Assembly (NCBI GenBank): GCA_037783545.1
Contig: JBBELK010000682.1
Coordinates: forward strand, 1-64,000
Length of the DNA: 64,000 nucleotides
Direction of reading: 5' to 3'
Source of the DNA: Henricia sp. BOLD:AAB3569
Taxonomy: Eukaryota > Echinodermata > Asteroidea > Spinulosida > Echinasteridae
The position numbers and the translations under genes were made by a program. The notes below the pieces were generated by a model that did no database searches, had not been told where the DNA came from, and was given only the letters and a program-made list of their open reading frames with translations. Of the stretch, positions 39,085 to 48,984 are shown in pieces; the stretch's first letter is position 1; every line of letters starts with the position of its first letter.

Positions 39085-40305
39085 CCATCTACGTCACAGG
39101 AACGTAAGATGGTGCCCGTACTGGTATCTACACCGCCCGTAAGCACACTCAACACAGCAGACAACTGGCAATGGAGCCGAGAAACTGATGTATGTACATG
39201 TAATTGTTTCGCAGTTTTAATGCTCCGTTTACACTTTCTTTCAGGTATGACATTTCTCAGACTTTTAAGAATCTAAGGGTAACCGCACCAACATTTCTCA
39301 TATTCCTGTGTATTTTTCAGATTTCACAAAGATCCGTTTGTTTTGCTTTTTTTGAATAGAGTTTCGGCAATCAAAAAGTTCAGTTGCATCCGGGACATCG
39401 AGTATATTTAACTCGGCAACAACTCGACGCAGTCACATTTTCGCTGTCCCTCAAAGAGACCAGTGGCCTAAAAGTAGTTCTTCGCAACCTGCTCCTCACC
39501 CTCTTCTCTAGGGAGGAGCTATCAATGTCCTGTTGTAGGGGACAAGGGGAGGGGGGTGGGGGGGGGGGGGGAGGGAGGATGACACCCAAGAGGCTCTCCC
39601 TCAGCTATGTAGCTGTTCAAGCTGCCAAAAGTAAGTACAGTGTCCCTTTGATAACTGGATTGTCCTTACATTATCTTTCTTAAGACAATCGCTATCCTGT
39701 GTTTTGTTGTTGGATGCTTCTACCATGGCATTTTATTTTGGATAAAACAAGGATCAATTTTCAACCTTGAAATTAAGTATGTGGCATCTGTTTAATTTTC
39801 ATAGTTATCGAAACCACTTCATGTAATTCGAATTTGGGGTTGTACATGTATTAACTGTAAAATAATTAATATTTTCAGGTTCAAAAAAATGTTCTGGGGA
39901 CCAAGGTTGTTGTGTACAGTACTGTGCACACCTGTAAACACTGGTGTACCATTTAAAGTGTCTGTCGAATGGTTAACTCGCTCTATAAAGAAATGGAAAC
40001 TGTAAATTTATGTTCAAGGTTACTCAAAGTTTCATACACATACTTGTACTATCAAACAGCTAATTTTAAGTGGCAAAGGAAAAGAATGTCATGAAATACC
40101 AAGATGGGTAAAGATCTTTTCGCTCTTTTAGAACGTTCCACTATTATGTGAAGAAACCTTACTCAGACTATTCTCATTCTCAATACAGGTTTCATCTATC
40201 AACTTGCTGTTGATAACAACATCCCCACCTTTAAAGAAGGCAGATGTGACAAGAATCATCAATAGTGCCTGTTCCAATGCCAGACGGGCAACCAAAGCCG
40301 ATTAG
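39085..40305 (+). CDS. BEN-domain gene fragment (three exons)
   Basis: Exon 39,085-39,189 (35 codons, donor GAT|GTATGT) is followed in phase by exon 39,360-39,630 (acceptor GAATAG|AGTTTC, donor AAAA|GTAAGT). The latter reads KVQLHPGHRVYLTRQQLDAV, LKVVLRNLLLTLFSREELS and KRLSLSYVAVQAA, the usual BEN-domain pattern of G-x-VYL/I, R-LLxxLFxxEEL. A last exon starts at 40,189 and contains DVTRIINSACSNARRATKAD before a stop at 40,303-40,305, but it only reads in the phase that does not match the donor. BEN domains bind DNA or chromatin and occur in transcriptional repressors and in DNA viruses. A 13-base G run near 39,560 adds a glycine stretch and may be unstable. No start exon was found; possibly a dead copy. 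Confidence 0.5.
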
Positions 40306-40439
40306 CCAGTCTGTACAGTAGTACTATTAAACTTAAATTGCATTTAATAGGCCTTTTTTTAAATTCATTGGATTAAGAATTTGGTGGGTTGTTTTTTGCA
40401 ATGAATACAGAGAGTTAGCCACAATTTTTTTTTTCTGCA

Positions 40440-40670
40440 ATAGGCTCTATCCAACTCAATTTCGAACAACCACCACATCTGCGAGTCCGAAAACTCCCCG
40501 GGCTCACCAACCTCGAACACACCACCACGACACCATCTCCTTAAAGAGAACCTTGGCGGAAAACGTACCCAATCTAAAATCCGTCATAAGACCACACTAC
40601 CCAACGAAACACCCAAAACGCCTCAAATTCTCAGAAACCTACAAAGAACACAGCCCACAGATGATGATAA
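40440..40670 (+). pseudogene. 'Gene X' copy 4, internal deletion
   Basis: GCGAGTCCGAAAACTCCCCG, GAACACACCACCACGACACC and CCTTAAAGAGAACCTTGGCG match 31,360-31,440 and 38,650-38,750. Then ACCCAAAACGCCTCAAATTC and TCAGAAACCTAC match the second half at 31,555. A deletion joins the two. No open frame remains. Confidence 0.5.
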
Positions 40671-40734
40671 TGCTGAAGAAGATAATAATGAAGAAGTTAA
40701 ATAGTAAATAATAAAGAAGAAGTTAAATAATTAG

Positions 40735-40900
40735 ACGTACGTCAGCTTCTGAACAGCGACACTTGCACCAACTTTTAATAGCAGAAGAATTGGGCGACCG
40801 GAAGACCTTGCAACTTTTACGACGCATGCGTCAGTTGTTGGGCGATCACACTTTGGAAGAAAGTATCTTGAAGCAATTATTTTTGCAATTATTTATACAA
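40735..40900 (+). pseudogene. Gypsy-type LTR retrotransposon gag fragment
   Basis: The frame RTSASEQRHLHQLLIAEELG, DRKTLQLLRRMRQLLGD and ESILKQLFLQ matches the gag region of Gypsy-type elements in invertebrates and fish, where SEQRR-LQQLL-EELGDRxPSQLLRxM and LFLQRLP are typical. The matching stops before the LP-NV motif, where the sequence turns A-rich. No reverse transcriptase or LTR was found nearby. Confidence 0.55.
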
Positions 40901-40949
40901 AAAAACAAACAATTAACAAAAAAATTAAAACAAGTGGGAGGCCCGCTTC

Positions 40950-40990
40950 CATCAGTGGACACAACCAACAACCAAACTCCTTTTCAGGTT
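40950..40990 (+). repeat. Decayed gene X end with remnant of the 3' hairpin
   Basis: ATCAGTGGACACAACCAACA (cf. ATCAGTGGACCCACC at 33,859) runs into CCAAACTCCTTTTCAGG, which keeps the left half and loop of the hairpin but not the closing GACC. It sits directly after the gag fragment. Confidence 0.4.
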
Positions 40991-41099
40991 CATATATCCA
41001 GCACAGTAGGGGGATACCCTCTGCCACATATGCGCTGCATATGTAGGTTCAACACATCCACAATTCTGTCCGATTGTGTTTTAGTAAATGGGCGGTTAA

Positions 41100-42300
41100 A
41101 TAATGCCAGGTGATGGTTTTGTATTTTGTATTGTTTGTTTCCAAGCCTAGCTAGCAGGAAGAAACTTGTTTAAATGCATTTAACCTATTGTGCATTGGTA
41201 TGCCAACTATGCCCAGAAGAATTTTTAAGGCCCAGCTTAATTTGAGGCATTTCTGTTTTGAACCTGGCTGGAGGCACATCTTATTAGCAGGTCAGTAGCT
41301 TTTTGGTTGAAGTATGTTTTGCTATATTGTGCCCTAATTGTGTTTGTGTTTATAGTCTGGGACCTTATAATTGATACTTACACTTTTGTTCTTGTGTTTT
41401 TCACCAGAATCAGTCCGACGACATGCTGGATATGAAAATGCTAGCCAAGAGGCCATTCAAGAAGCTGCAGCTAATCATCTGCGCAACAGATTCGACCTAT
41501 AGATGGCCGAGGAACAGCAAGAAAGTCAATGTGTAAATCTTCAGGATCTACAGACGGGTACTACTACAGGATCTACAAGTACTACTTCAGGATCTACATG
41601 TACAGGAGGCAAGTTGAAAAATTGCCAAAACGCATTTTGAAGAGATGTCCGTGGCGAAGTTTTTGCAAATTGGCCCAAAATGGATGCATATGTACCGAGG
41701 GTCAGTGAAAATGCCCATACATGTGTACCTTCGAAAGATTGATGACGTCACCAGGTGTCAAATTACACTCAGTTGAAAATCATGCACTCTTTAAACGGCT
41801 ATATCTAGAGAACAAAAAGACCAATGGGTCAAATTTTGTGTTTTAGGTTTATTTTGACTTGGTGCAATGTATATTATCAGCTAAATATTGTGACAATGAC
41901 GTAATCAAATAAGAGTTCTTCAAGTATACATTAACCTAGGTCGTTTACTTCCTCCATTGGTCGTATGACCTTGAAACCTAGCAGGTGCATGGACCTGGTC
42001 ATTAACATGTAACATACCAAGTTACATTAGTATGATTTGTTGATTTATTATGAATTTTTGAATCTTGTCACTGTGCATGTACGGTATGCATTTACATTGT
42101 ACAAAGTGTACATTTAGTATTATACAGCATGCAGTTTTACATGCATACAAACATACAACAAAAGAAAAGCGGAAAGCCATATGCTCCGTTATCAACAGAC
42201 ATACCTCTAGTTGTGTTTGTGTTTATAGTCTGGGACCTGGAGTGACAGACGGGCTTTAAATGTTAGTAAGATTCTAACAGAGAAATCTCTACTCGTGCAT
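41100..42300. other. No gene recognised; one exon-like frame
   Basis: An acceptor (TTTTTCACCAG|AATC) near 41,407 precedes a short frame with RRHAGYENASQEAIQEAAAN and HLRNRFDL, then a stop. It is followed by GGATCTACA-type short direct repeats near 41,565-41,605. The rest is AT-rich, with several TACATGTA words. No family is assigned. Confidence 0.3.
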
Positions 42301-42310
42301 ATTAGGCCGA

Positions 42311-42668
42311 GTAAAAAATAAAACATGTTTCTCGTCCGGGTTTTTAAAAAAAAGGAGGAAGAGGGGCTTTTTATTTTTTAATTTTTATTTTTCAAGATGA
42401 CTGCCATTAGAGATTTCTAGGCCGTTGCAGGTAAATAGACTCGTGCGAAGACATATTTAGCGATGATACAGTAGCTACACGATGTAGAAAGTCACCGAGA
42501 GAGTCTACATAGAAGACTTCGAACTCGCAAGTATTTATTTTCCGACAGATTTGTTGTAGTTTTAAATATTTTTGTCTCATTTTTTGGAAATAAAAAATAA
42601 AAAATAAATCCAGGCGGCCTCAAAAAAGGAAGCGGGAGGGGACGAGAAACATGTATTTTTTTTTATTT
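42311..42668. mobile_element. Foldback element (about 360 bp)
   Basis: AAAATAAAACATGTTTCTCG with TCC on the left is inverted by GGACGAGAAACATGTA and the T-rich TTTTTATTTT on the right. A related AT-rich, purine-rich inner arm follows on each side. No coding frame. Confidence 0.6.
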
Positions 42669-42836
42669 TGCCTTACATGTAGATGGCCACTGTCACTGCA
42701 GCAATTGTGCAGTGAGTTTAGTTTATCCAAAAAAATAGATAAGTAGACAAATTAATAGTTTAGATGCTAATTATTCTAGTTTTAGATGGCTTTAATTCTC
42801 ACACTATTCTCGAGTCAAATAGAGCTTCCTCATAAT

Positions 42837-43062
42837 AAACTCCTCAAAAAGTTTGGAAAGTCAAGTTTGACTGACGATTTCTCTCTTGTTCCAAAATAAT
42901 TTTCCTTGAATTTTATATCATTGGAAAACCCTGTTATTCCTCTTTACGATGATGTGTCATTTGTTACGATTAAGCAATTGGGGGATGTACAGCACAGCTG
43001 AATATGGGGGCGGGTGTAAAGTGAAATGTCACAAAATGCATTGCTATTGTCAATGTATTGTC
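42837..43062 (+). mobile_element. Single arm of the AAACTCCTCAAAAA foldback family (left)
   Basis: AAACTCCTCAAAAAGTTTGG, GTCAAGTTTGACTGACGATT and CCTGTTATTCCTCTTTACGA match the left arm of the complete 485-bp element at 58,161-58,645. The matching stops near the point where that element folds. An opposite arm lies at 44,236-44,432. Confidence 0.75.
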
Positions 43063-43598
43063 CATCCAGGGTTCTCCCCAGGTTATTTTAAAATGTGTGG
43101 GGGCCCAACTGCGAAGCCACGGTGTGGTGTCCGGGGCCCGCTTAAGGGCCCCGGGAAAATTTGTGACTTTACAAGCTTTCTGGTGCATTTTAGAGCTATC
43201 CTGGGGTCCTGAACTTGAAGGGCTTGTTATGTATTCTTTAACTCAGTTTAAGATTGTTTTTGTGCAGATGAATTTTTTTGTTTAAAAAAAAAAATCTTTA
43301 AAAGACTAGGACTAAATACATGTAATATAATAAAGCATCTGTGAGTGCGGGTTTGTCAGCGCGTCTTTGCTGGCGCCACGAGTCATGAAACTACCGAACG
43401 GTTTAGTATTATTTTTGAAACTTTGTTTTGAAAGAACAACTGCATGGGCTTTTTTGTTTGTTACTGCTGTACAGTATTTTTTGTAACTGTATTTAACGTG
43501 TGCGTCAAAAAATAATGTGAAAGTTATCAGAAGCAATATTTGCAGCTCCTTGACTTCTAATTAAAGCCCTGTAATTTGTGTTTTTCTAACTTGTATAG

Positions 43599-43864
43599 CT
43601 TGGGAGTCCCATTGGAGAGAGCTCTAGGATCCTAGACACCACTGACTCACTGGATGACATCCCAATTCAACCCGTCCAAGAGGTGCTTGAGGAGTCATTG
43701 ATTGATCCTGTGGTTACTGATGACAGAGGTGGCCCTGGATGTCAGGAAGTGCAGTACACTATTGTCAATGGATCATCACAACGAAGAATACACAAACTCG
43801 TAGACACTAGGGGATACTCCTACACCAAATACAGCGAAAAAAAGGACAGCACCATCACATGGAG
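43599..43864 (+). CDS. FLYWCH-type zinc-finger exon
   Basis: The exon has an acceptor (TTGTATAG|CTTGGG) and a strong donor (TGGAG|GTAAGT). The 88-codon frame has an acidic lead (DDIPIQPVQEVLEESLID), then YTIVNGSSQRRIHKLVDTRG, YSYTKYSEKKDSTITW. This is the first half of a FLYWCH domain: F/Y-x-I-V-G...-K-L-V-D-x-x-G-Y-x-Y...-T-W-x-C. FLYWCH domains bind DNA and are found in host regulators and in Mutator/MULE-type transposons. The exon carrying the remaining Cys/His ligands was not identified: the next acceptor (44,807) gives a stop after a few codons. It lies between two inverted foldback arms. Confidence 0.5.
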
Positions 43865-44235
43865 GTAAGTGATACTGTTTGTATTTGCATGGAGGCTTTA
43901 ATTTCCCACCATTCTTTCTACAAATAAACTAGCTGTATGTGCATGTCCATGTAGTATGAGATCGTCAGTTATGAAATATCTGTATTTTCACGCGGTGTGC
44001 AGTACCAGTGGCCAATTTCATAAAGCTGTTGAGCAGAAAAAGAGCATAAACAATGATCGGCAAAATGTGCCTCTCAAAAGTGAAGTCCATCAATTGTAAT
44101 AAATTAAGATCTCTATTTTTCAAAATTGTCTGAACTTTGCTCAACCGCTATTCAACTTGGCAAGGTTTCCTGCGAAGCGTGTGCGTGACATCACCCGGGT
44201 CTCGGGTGACAGAACCTGGCCAATCATGGCAAGTG

Positions 44236-44432
44236 TTAATCCTCCAAGCAAAAGGGGAATGCACTGTATTCCGCTATACTGCACATCCCCCAATTGATTA
44301 ATCATAACAAATGACATCACTGTAAAGAGGAATAACAGGGCTTTCTAATGATACCAAATTCAAGGGAAATGATTTAGTAACGAGAGAAATCGTCAGTCAA
44401 ACTTGACTTTCCGAACCTTTTTTGAGGAGTTT
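44236..44432 (-). mobile_element. Single arm of the AAACTCCTCAAAAA foldback family (right)
   Basis: GCACATCCCCCAATTGATTA, GAGGAATAACAGGGCTTTC, CGTCAGTCAAACTTGACTTT and TTTTTTGAGGAGTTT match the right arm of the element at 58,161-58,645. Together with 42,837-43,062 it brackets about 1.2 kb that includes the FLYWCH exon. Confidence 0.75.
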
Positions 44433-45007
44433 ATATTCCTTCCCAGAGTATACTTCTCAAATTCTCAGTGTAACCACAACTGCACTGCTGTGGTTTTAGT
44501 GCTCATGCACCTTGTTCTAAAAACCTCATGTACAACAACGTCATTGCAGTCTTGCAATCACAGTTCTCAATAGTCTGAAATATTTTGCCAAATCTCGACA
44601 TTATTTTCCACCTGAAGGTTTCAGAAAGATCCCAATTTGGTAAATAATATTTTCTTCATATTTAAGTGGATTTACTTGAACTAAGAAATTTTGGATAACT
44701 TGTAAAAATGGGTTTAAAGAGCAATTTATTTCTTCACTGATTGCATATGTATGTATGTACATGTACTCACAATTCTTTGTGGTATTCTTGTTTTTTTCTT
44801 CTTCAGATTGCTATCTCAATGATGCAATGGTATGAACTCAATGATGCGCAATTAACTCAGTTTGAACGTCAACTACTGTACCAATGTCATTGTGAATGTA
44901 TATCAACAAGTTGGGATTGGAAATAAAGTTGTACTCCTTACTTCTTGAGAGTCCAGAATCACCAAAACTACTCCAGGCACGAGTGTGCCTTGAGGCAGCC
45001 ACAATAA

Positions 45008-45755
45008 TTGCAATATAAGTTGTCATTTTTTTTCTTCAGAAACTGGCCAACTAGGACTGTTCCTACAGTTTTTCACAGGGAAGACAACACTCCCACCACT
45101 TGGGTTCCAGATACTCCTCACTATCCAATTCTGGCACCCAGAGGACATCCCACCGGGTGATCCCACAAGAGATTTACCAAGAGTCATGACATTGCAATAT
45201 TAGTTGTCATATTTTGTTCTTTCAGAAACTGGCCAACTTGGACTGTTCCTACAGTTTTTCACAGGGAAGACGACCCTCCGACCACTTGGATTCCAGATAC
45301 CCCTCACTATCCAATTCTGGCACCCAGAGGACATCCCACCGGGTGATCCCACAAGAGATTTACCAAGAGTCATGACATTGCAATATTAGTTGTCATATTT
45401 TGTTCTTTCAGAAACTGGCCAACTTGGACTGTTCCTACAGTTTTTCACAGGGAAGACGACCCTCCGACCACTTGGGTTCCAGATACTCCTCACTATTCAA
45501 TTCCGGCACCCAGAGGACATCCCACCGGGTGATCCCACAAGAGATTTACCAAGAGTCATGACATTGCAATATTAGTTGTCATATTTTGTTCTTTCAGAAA
45601 CTGGCCAACTTAGACTGTTCCTACAGTTTTTCACAGTGAAGACGACCCTCCGACCCCTTGGATTCCAGATACTCCTCACTATCCAATTCCGGCACCCAGA
45701 GGACATCCCACCGGGTGATCCCACAAGAGATTTACCAAGAGTCATGACATGTTTC
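45008..45755 (+). repeat. Tandem 186-bp array of a HECT-type exon, array 1 (four units)
   Basis: Units start near 45,008, 45,204, 45,390 and 45,576. Each has TTAGTTGTCATATTTTGTTC then TTTCAG (a splice acceptor) followed by an open part reading ETGQLGLFLQFFTGKTTLRP, LGFQIPLTIQF and DPTRDLPRVMT. In HECT ubiquitin ligases the equivalent region is LLQFxTG...P-GF...LxIxF...LPxAxTCFxxLxLP. Only the last unit continues into CFNVLKLPTGHN, the catalytic-cysteine block (TCF). The intron-like lead contains TAG in every unit, so the units cannot be read through as one protein. Confidence 0.7.
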
Positions 45756-45890
45756 AATGTGCTTAAACTGCCAACGGGCCATAACCTCACTGGCATTACT
45801 CCAAGTGCTCAAACACAATCACCATTTGTTATTAATGGTTTCCTCAGAAATTTGTCACGTACATTGAGAGATAAAACCCGATGTGGCTAG
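45740..45890 (+). pseudogene. HECT-type C-terminal block after array 1
   Basis: The frame continues from the last unit through RVMTCFNVLKLPTGHNLTGI and a further 30 codons to a stop. The TCFNxLxLP block is where HECT ligases carry the active cysteine. The rest of the catalytic domain is not present, so it is either a terminal exon of a split gene or a relic. Confidence 0.45.
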
Positions 45891-45954
45891 AAATCCGTAA
45901 GCAAACCAGATGAACTCTGAATCATTCTTGACTGCATGAACTGAGGCCACATCC

Positions 45955-46300
45955 ATTGACCTCCAGAACAATTTGCAAAGACGAACTGGGAAACCATTCA
46001 GAATGCCACAAACTTGAATGTATTAGAATAAGCCAAGTACTGCAGACAATTCATCAGGAAAACCAACTCAAACATGAGGAGTACGTGTTGGACTGTTTCT
46101 GGTCATGGAATTCACAGACGAATCAGCAGTAGAAATGGACAAATACCGTACAATGAACGATACAATGTACCAGCAAGCACTAAATCCCAGATCAAACCAC
46201 CACTACAAAGTCTACGTTTGGGCAGGAATAAGTGCTTAAGGAGCAACGGATTTGTTGTTAGACAAACAATATAACATTCTTCCTGATACATTATGTGAGA
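45955..46300 (+). pseudogene. Tc1/mariner transposase fragment
   Basis: One frame reads GLFLVMEFTDESAVEMDKYR (about 46,090-46,150), then NHHYKVYVWAGISA and a stop. FTDES (first-to-second catalytic acid region) and KVHVWAGIS-x-x-G are hallmarks of Tc1/mariner transposases. A stop replaces R in AGISARG, and upstream frames are shifted. No termini were identified. Confidence 0.55.
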
Positions 46301-46374
46301 TTTAAGTTAGTTCTAAAGGTCCCATGCACTCTAGTTCTTTGGAATGGACACCTGACTGAGCCAATAATGTGTTT

Positions 46375-46645
46375 GACATAACAGAAACAGACTTAGTACA
46401 TGTATGTTAAGGATCACCTTGGAGCAATCATAGACAAGTTTGCTTTACATGAGCGGCCTAAATTTGAAAACATTCAAAAGATGACCCGTTTCAATTGCAA
46501 GAAATTATTTGCGAAAACGCATGCATCAAAAAGCATGCATCTCATCCAGCACTACATCGAAAGATCAGATCTTCCGCCCGTTCCGCGAAAAACCCCTGCG
46601 AGGAAATCCCAACTGCAGCGCCGGTATCTGCTTGTGGATTGTTAA
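46375..46645 (+). pseudogene. C2H2-DUF6589-like gene, decayed copy 1
   Basis: TYVKDHLGAIIDKFALHERP, then RFNCKKLFAKTHASKSMHL and a basic tail correspond to 49,990-50,160, where CPNCKKSY...HIRKKHASHP is intact. Here the finger cysteines and histidines are partly lost by indels. Confidence 0.45.
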
Positions 46646-46864
46646 TGTTTTTAATTCATTTAAGTGATCAACCTTGTTCTTGCTACGAAAGTACATAGAA
46701 AGTCTTATCCGTTAAAAATAACCGCAATCAATGTCAAAACAAAAGCAAGACTTTGGAATATGATGTGCCGGTGATAATCAAATAGAGATTGCGATGTGAA
46801 GATTCACATTTGCTTCACTGTAATGTCAACATTCTTTTGATAAAAATCAGTGTATGTTTTGTAT

Positions 46865-47012
46865 TGTTAAATTTTTGAAACCAGATGACATTGTGCTTCG
46901 AGAGGAACTTGGATACAGCCCTCTCATCATTGATTTTGGGAAATGTTCGTCCACAACCAATGAAATGACAACCTACCGCCTGAGCATCAAGCAGCAACTC
47001 CAGTGGAAGAGA
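46865..47012 (+). other. Exon-like frame before HECT array 2
   Basis: After ATTTTTGAAACCAG a frame reads DDIVLREELGYSPLIIDFGK and CSSTTNEMTTYRLSIKQQLQ. It stays open into the first unit of the second HECT array. It might be an exon of the same HECT-type gene; no family is recognised for the piece itself. Confidence 0.3.
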
Positions 47013-47014
47013 AG

Positions 47015-47630
47015 ATTAGTTATCATTTTTGTTCTTTCAGAAACTGGCCAACTTGGACTGTTCCTAGTTTTTCACAGGGAAGACGACCCTCCCACCACTT
47101 GGGTTCCAGATACTCCTCACTATTCAATTCCGGCACCCAGAGGACATCCCACCGGGTGATCCCACAAGAGATTTACAAAGGTCATGACATTGCAATATTA
47201 GTTATCATATTTTGTTCTTTCAGAAACTTGCCAACTTGGACTGTTCCTACAGTTTTTCACAGGGAAGACGACCCTCCGACCACTTGGATTCCAGATACCC
47301 CTCACTATCCAATTCTGGCACCCAGAGGACATCCCACCGGGTGATCCCACAAGAGATTTACCAAGAGTCATGACATTGCAATATTAGTTGTCATATTTTG
47401 TTCTTTCAGAAACTGGCCAACTTGGACTGTTCCTACAGTTTTTCACAGGGAAGACGACCCTCCGACCACTTGGATTCCAGATACCCCTCACTATCCAATT
47501 CTGGCACCCAGAGGACATCCCACCGGGTGATCCCACAAGAGATTTACCACAAGTCATGGCATGTTTCAATGTGCTTAAACTGCCAACGGGTCATATTGTA
47601 ATTCTGTGCTATTGTAATTCTGTGCGCTGA
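47015..47630 (+). repeat. Tandem 186-bp array of a HECT-type exon, array 2 (three units)
   Basis: Three units start near 47,015, 47,201 and 47,388, each with TTGTTCTTTCAG and the ETGQLGLFLQFFTGKTTLRP-coding part as in array 1. The first lacks a few bases (CCTAGTTTTTC for CCTACAGTTTTTC). The last again runs on into CFNVLKLPTGH before diverging. Arrays 1 and 2 lie about 1.8 kb apart and are separated by the Tc1/mariner and C2H2 relics. Confidence 0.7.
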
Positions 47631-47689
47631 TCTTGATCTGCAGCACATTACACATCTTGTGTATTTTTATCCTGCGTTTGTGTTATTTA

Positions 47690-47803
47690 ATCTTTTTTAT
47701 CTATGTACATGTATATTTATGTTATCGCTTTGGTTTATACTGTAAAGTGCCTAGAGGCCCTGGCATTTGGCGCTATATAAGATTACTATTATTATTATTA
47801 TAA
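47690..47803 (+). mobile_element. 3' end of a short retroposon
   Basis: GTAAAGTGCCTAGAGGCCCT and TTTGGCGCTATATAAGATTA then (TAT)n. A GCGCTATATAA end followed by an ATT/TAT microsatellite is typical of SINE/LINE 3' tails in marine invertebrates. Confidence 0.5.
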
Positions 47804-48209
47804 AACATCACTAGCACTACTACAAGTGCTCACAAACACAATCGTCACTTGTCATGACAACCAGTTTCCTCACAAAAGGCTACCCACAGTGGGGATCTAC
47901 TCTAGCTTCATTTGAGGGGTAAGTGATATTTTTTTCATTTTTTCCCACAGTGAGGAGGATTCCCCGAGCTTCATCTTGGGTCGAGGAGTAAGGCAACTGC
48001 CTTCATGTAATTTCAGCCCTGCAGTCCAGACAGATTTACTCCAAGATTTTAAAGTTGTTCATGGATGTAAAACTTCCCTCCCCTTCATCTTTTTATTCTA
48101 GAGCAACAATTAGGGAGAAAGCCATGCAGCATTTCAAGATTACAAAGGGCCGGAAAAACTAGAATATGGGACATTTGTGTCAAAGGCAAAAGGCCAACTC
48201 CCCTTCATT

Positions 48210-48248
48210 CAAGAGCCACTTACATGTAATACATGCAAGTGGCTCTTG
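48210..48248. other. Small perfect-arm hairpin
   Basis: CAAGAGCCACTT and AAGTGGCTCTTG are exact inverses (12 bp). After one mismatch, CATG/CATG adds four pairs around a TAATA loop. Confidence 0.5.
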
Positions 48249-48984
48249 AGGTACTTCCCACATGACAAGTGTAGCTGTATCAACAAACAAATAATACTTC
48301 TGCAAATGGATTCCTGACGGCAACCTATTGTACTAACTGTTCCGCGACAGGATCATCGGCGAACTAAAATGAGATACCTGTTGACATCAACTATCATCAA
48401 GATCCATAACTGTACCAAGTTTCAAGTTCATACCTTGTTCCATTTGAGCTAGAATTTTGTCCAAAAATAGACTTTTATAAGACATTCTTTAAATTATTAT
48501 AATTAGGTCACGACTTTAGGCACAATATAAATGTTACTATAGATGGCGCAAATATCTATTAAAGTTCTAACCACTCCTGAAGGAAGAAGTTATGGGAATT
48601 TTGTCATGTACACTGACCTCCAAAGATAATGTCCCATGTACATTATAGAAGAGCCGACACACAAGTTCATTGTTGGCAATTTTTACTTGTAGGTACCGAT
48701 GCCTTGCGCTTCAAACGTGTCTGAAAGGACTTTGAGGGGCAAAGTGTTCATGAAATAAAGACATTATTTTGTGTATGTCTATCTTTTGTTACCCGTAGTA
48801 TGCATTTATAGGATGACAGGTGATGTCATCATAACGTCATCGATTATATAATTATAATAATGTGAAAATTGCAAAAAAGGGGATTTTTGGACAAAAACAA
48901 TGTAACTCGAAAATGAAACGAGGTATGAACTCGAAGCAGACGACCTCGGACAATTCAGTCTGTACTTGTCTACATGAGACATTC

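Noticed and set aside
45008..47630. Regularly spaced 186-bp repeats as a CRISPR-like array
   Set aside because: There are no spacers: the whole 186 bp repeats, it includes a splice acceptor and coding sequence, and the genome is eukaryotic.
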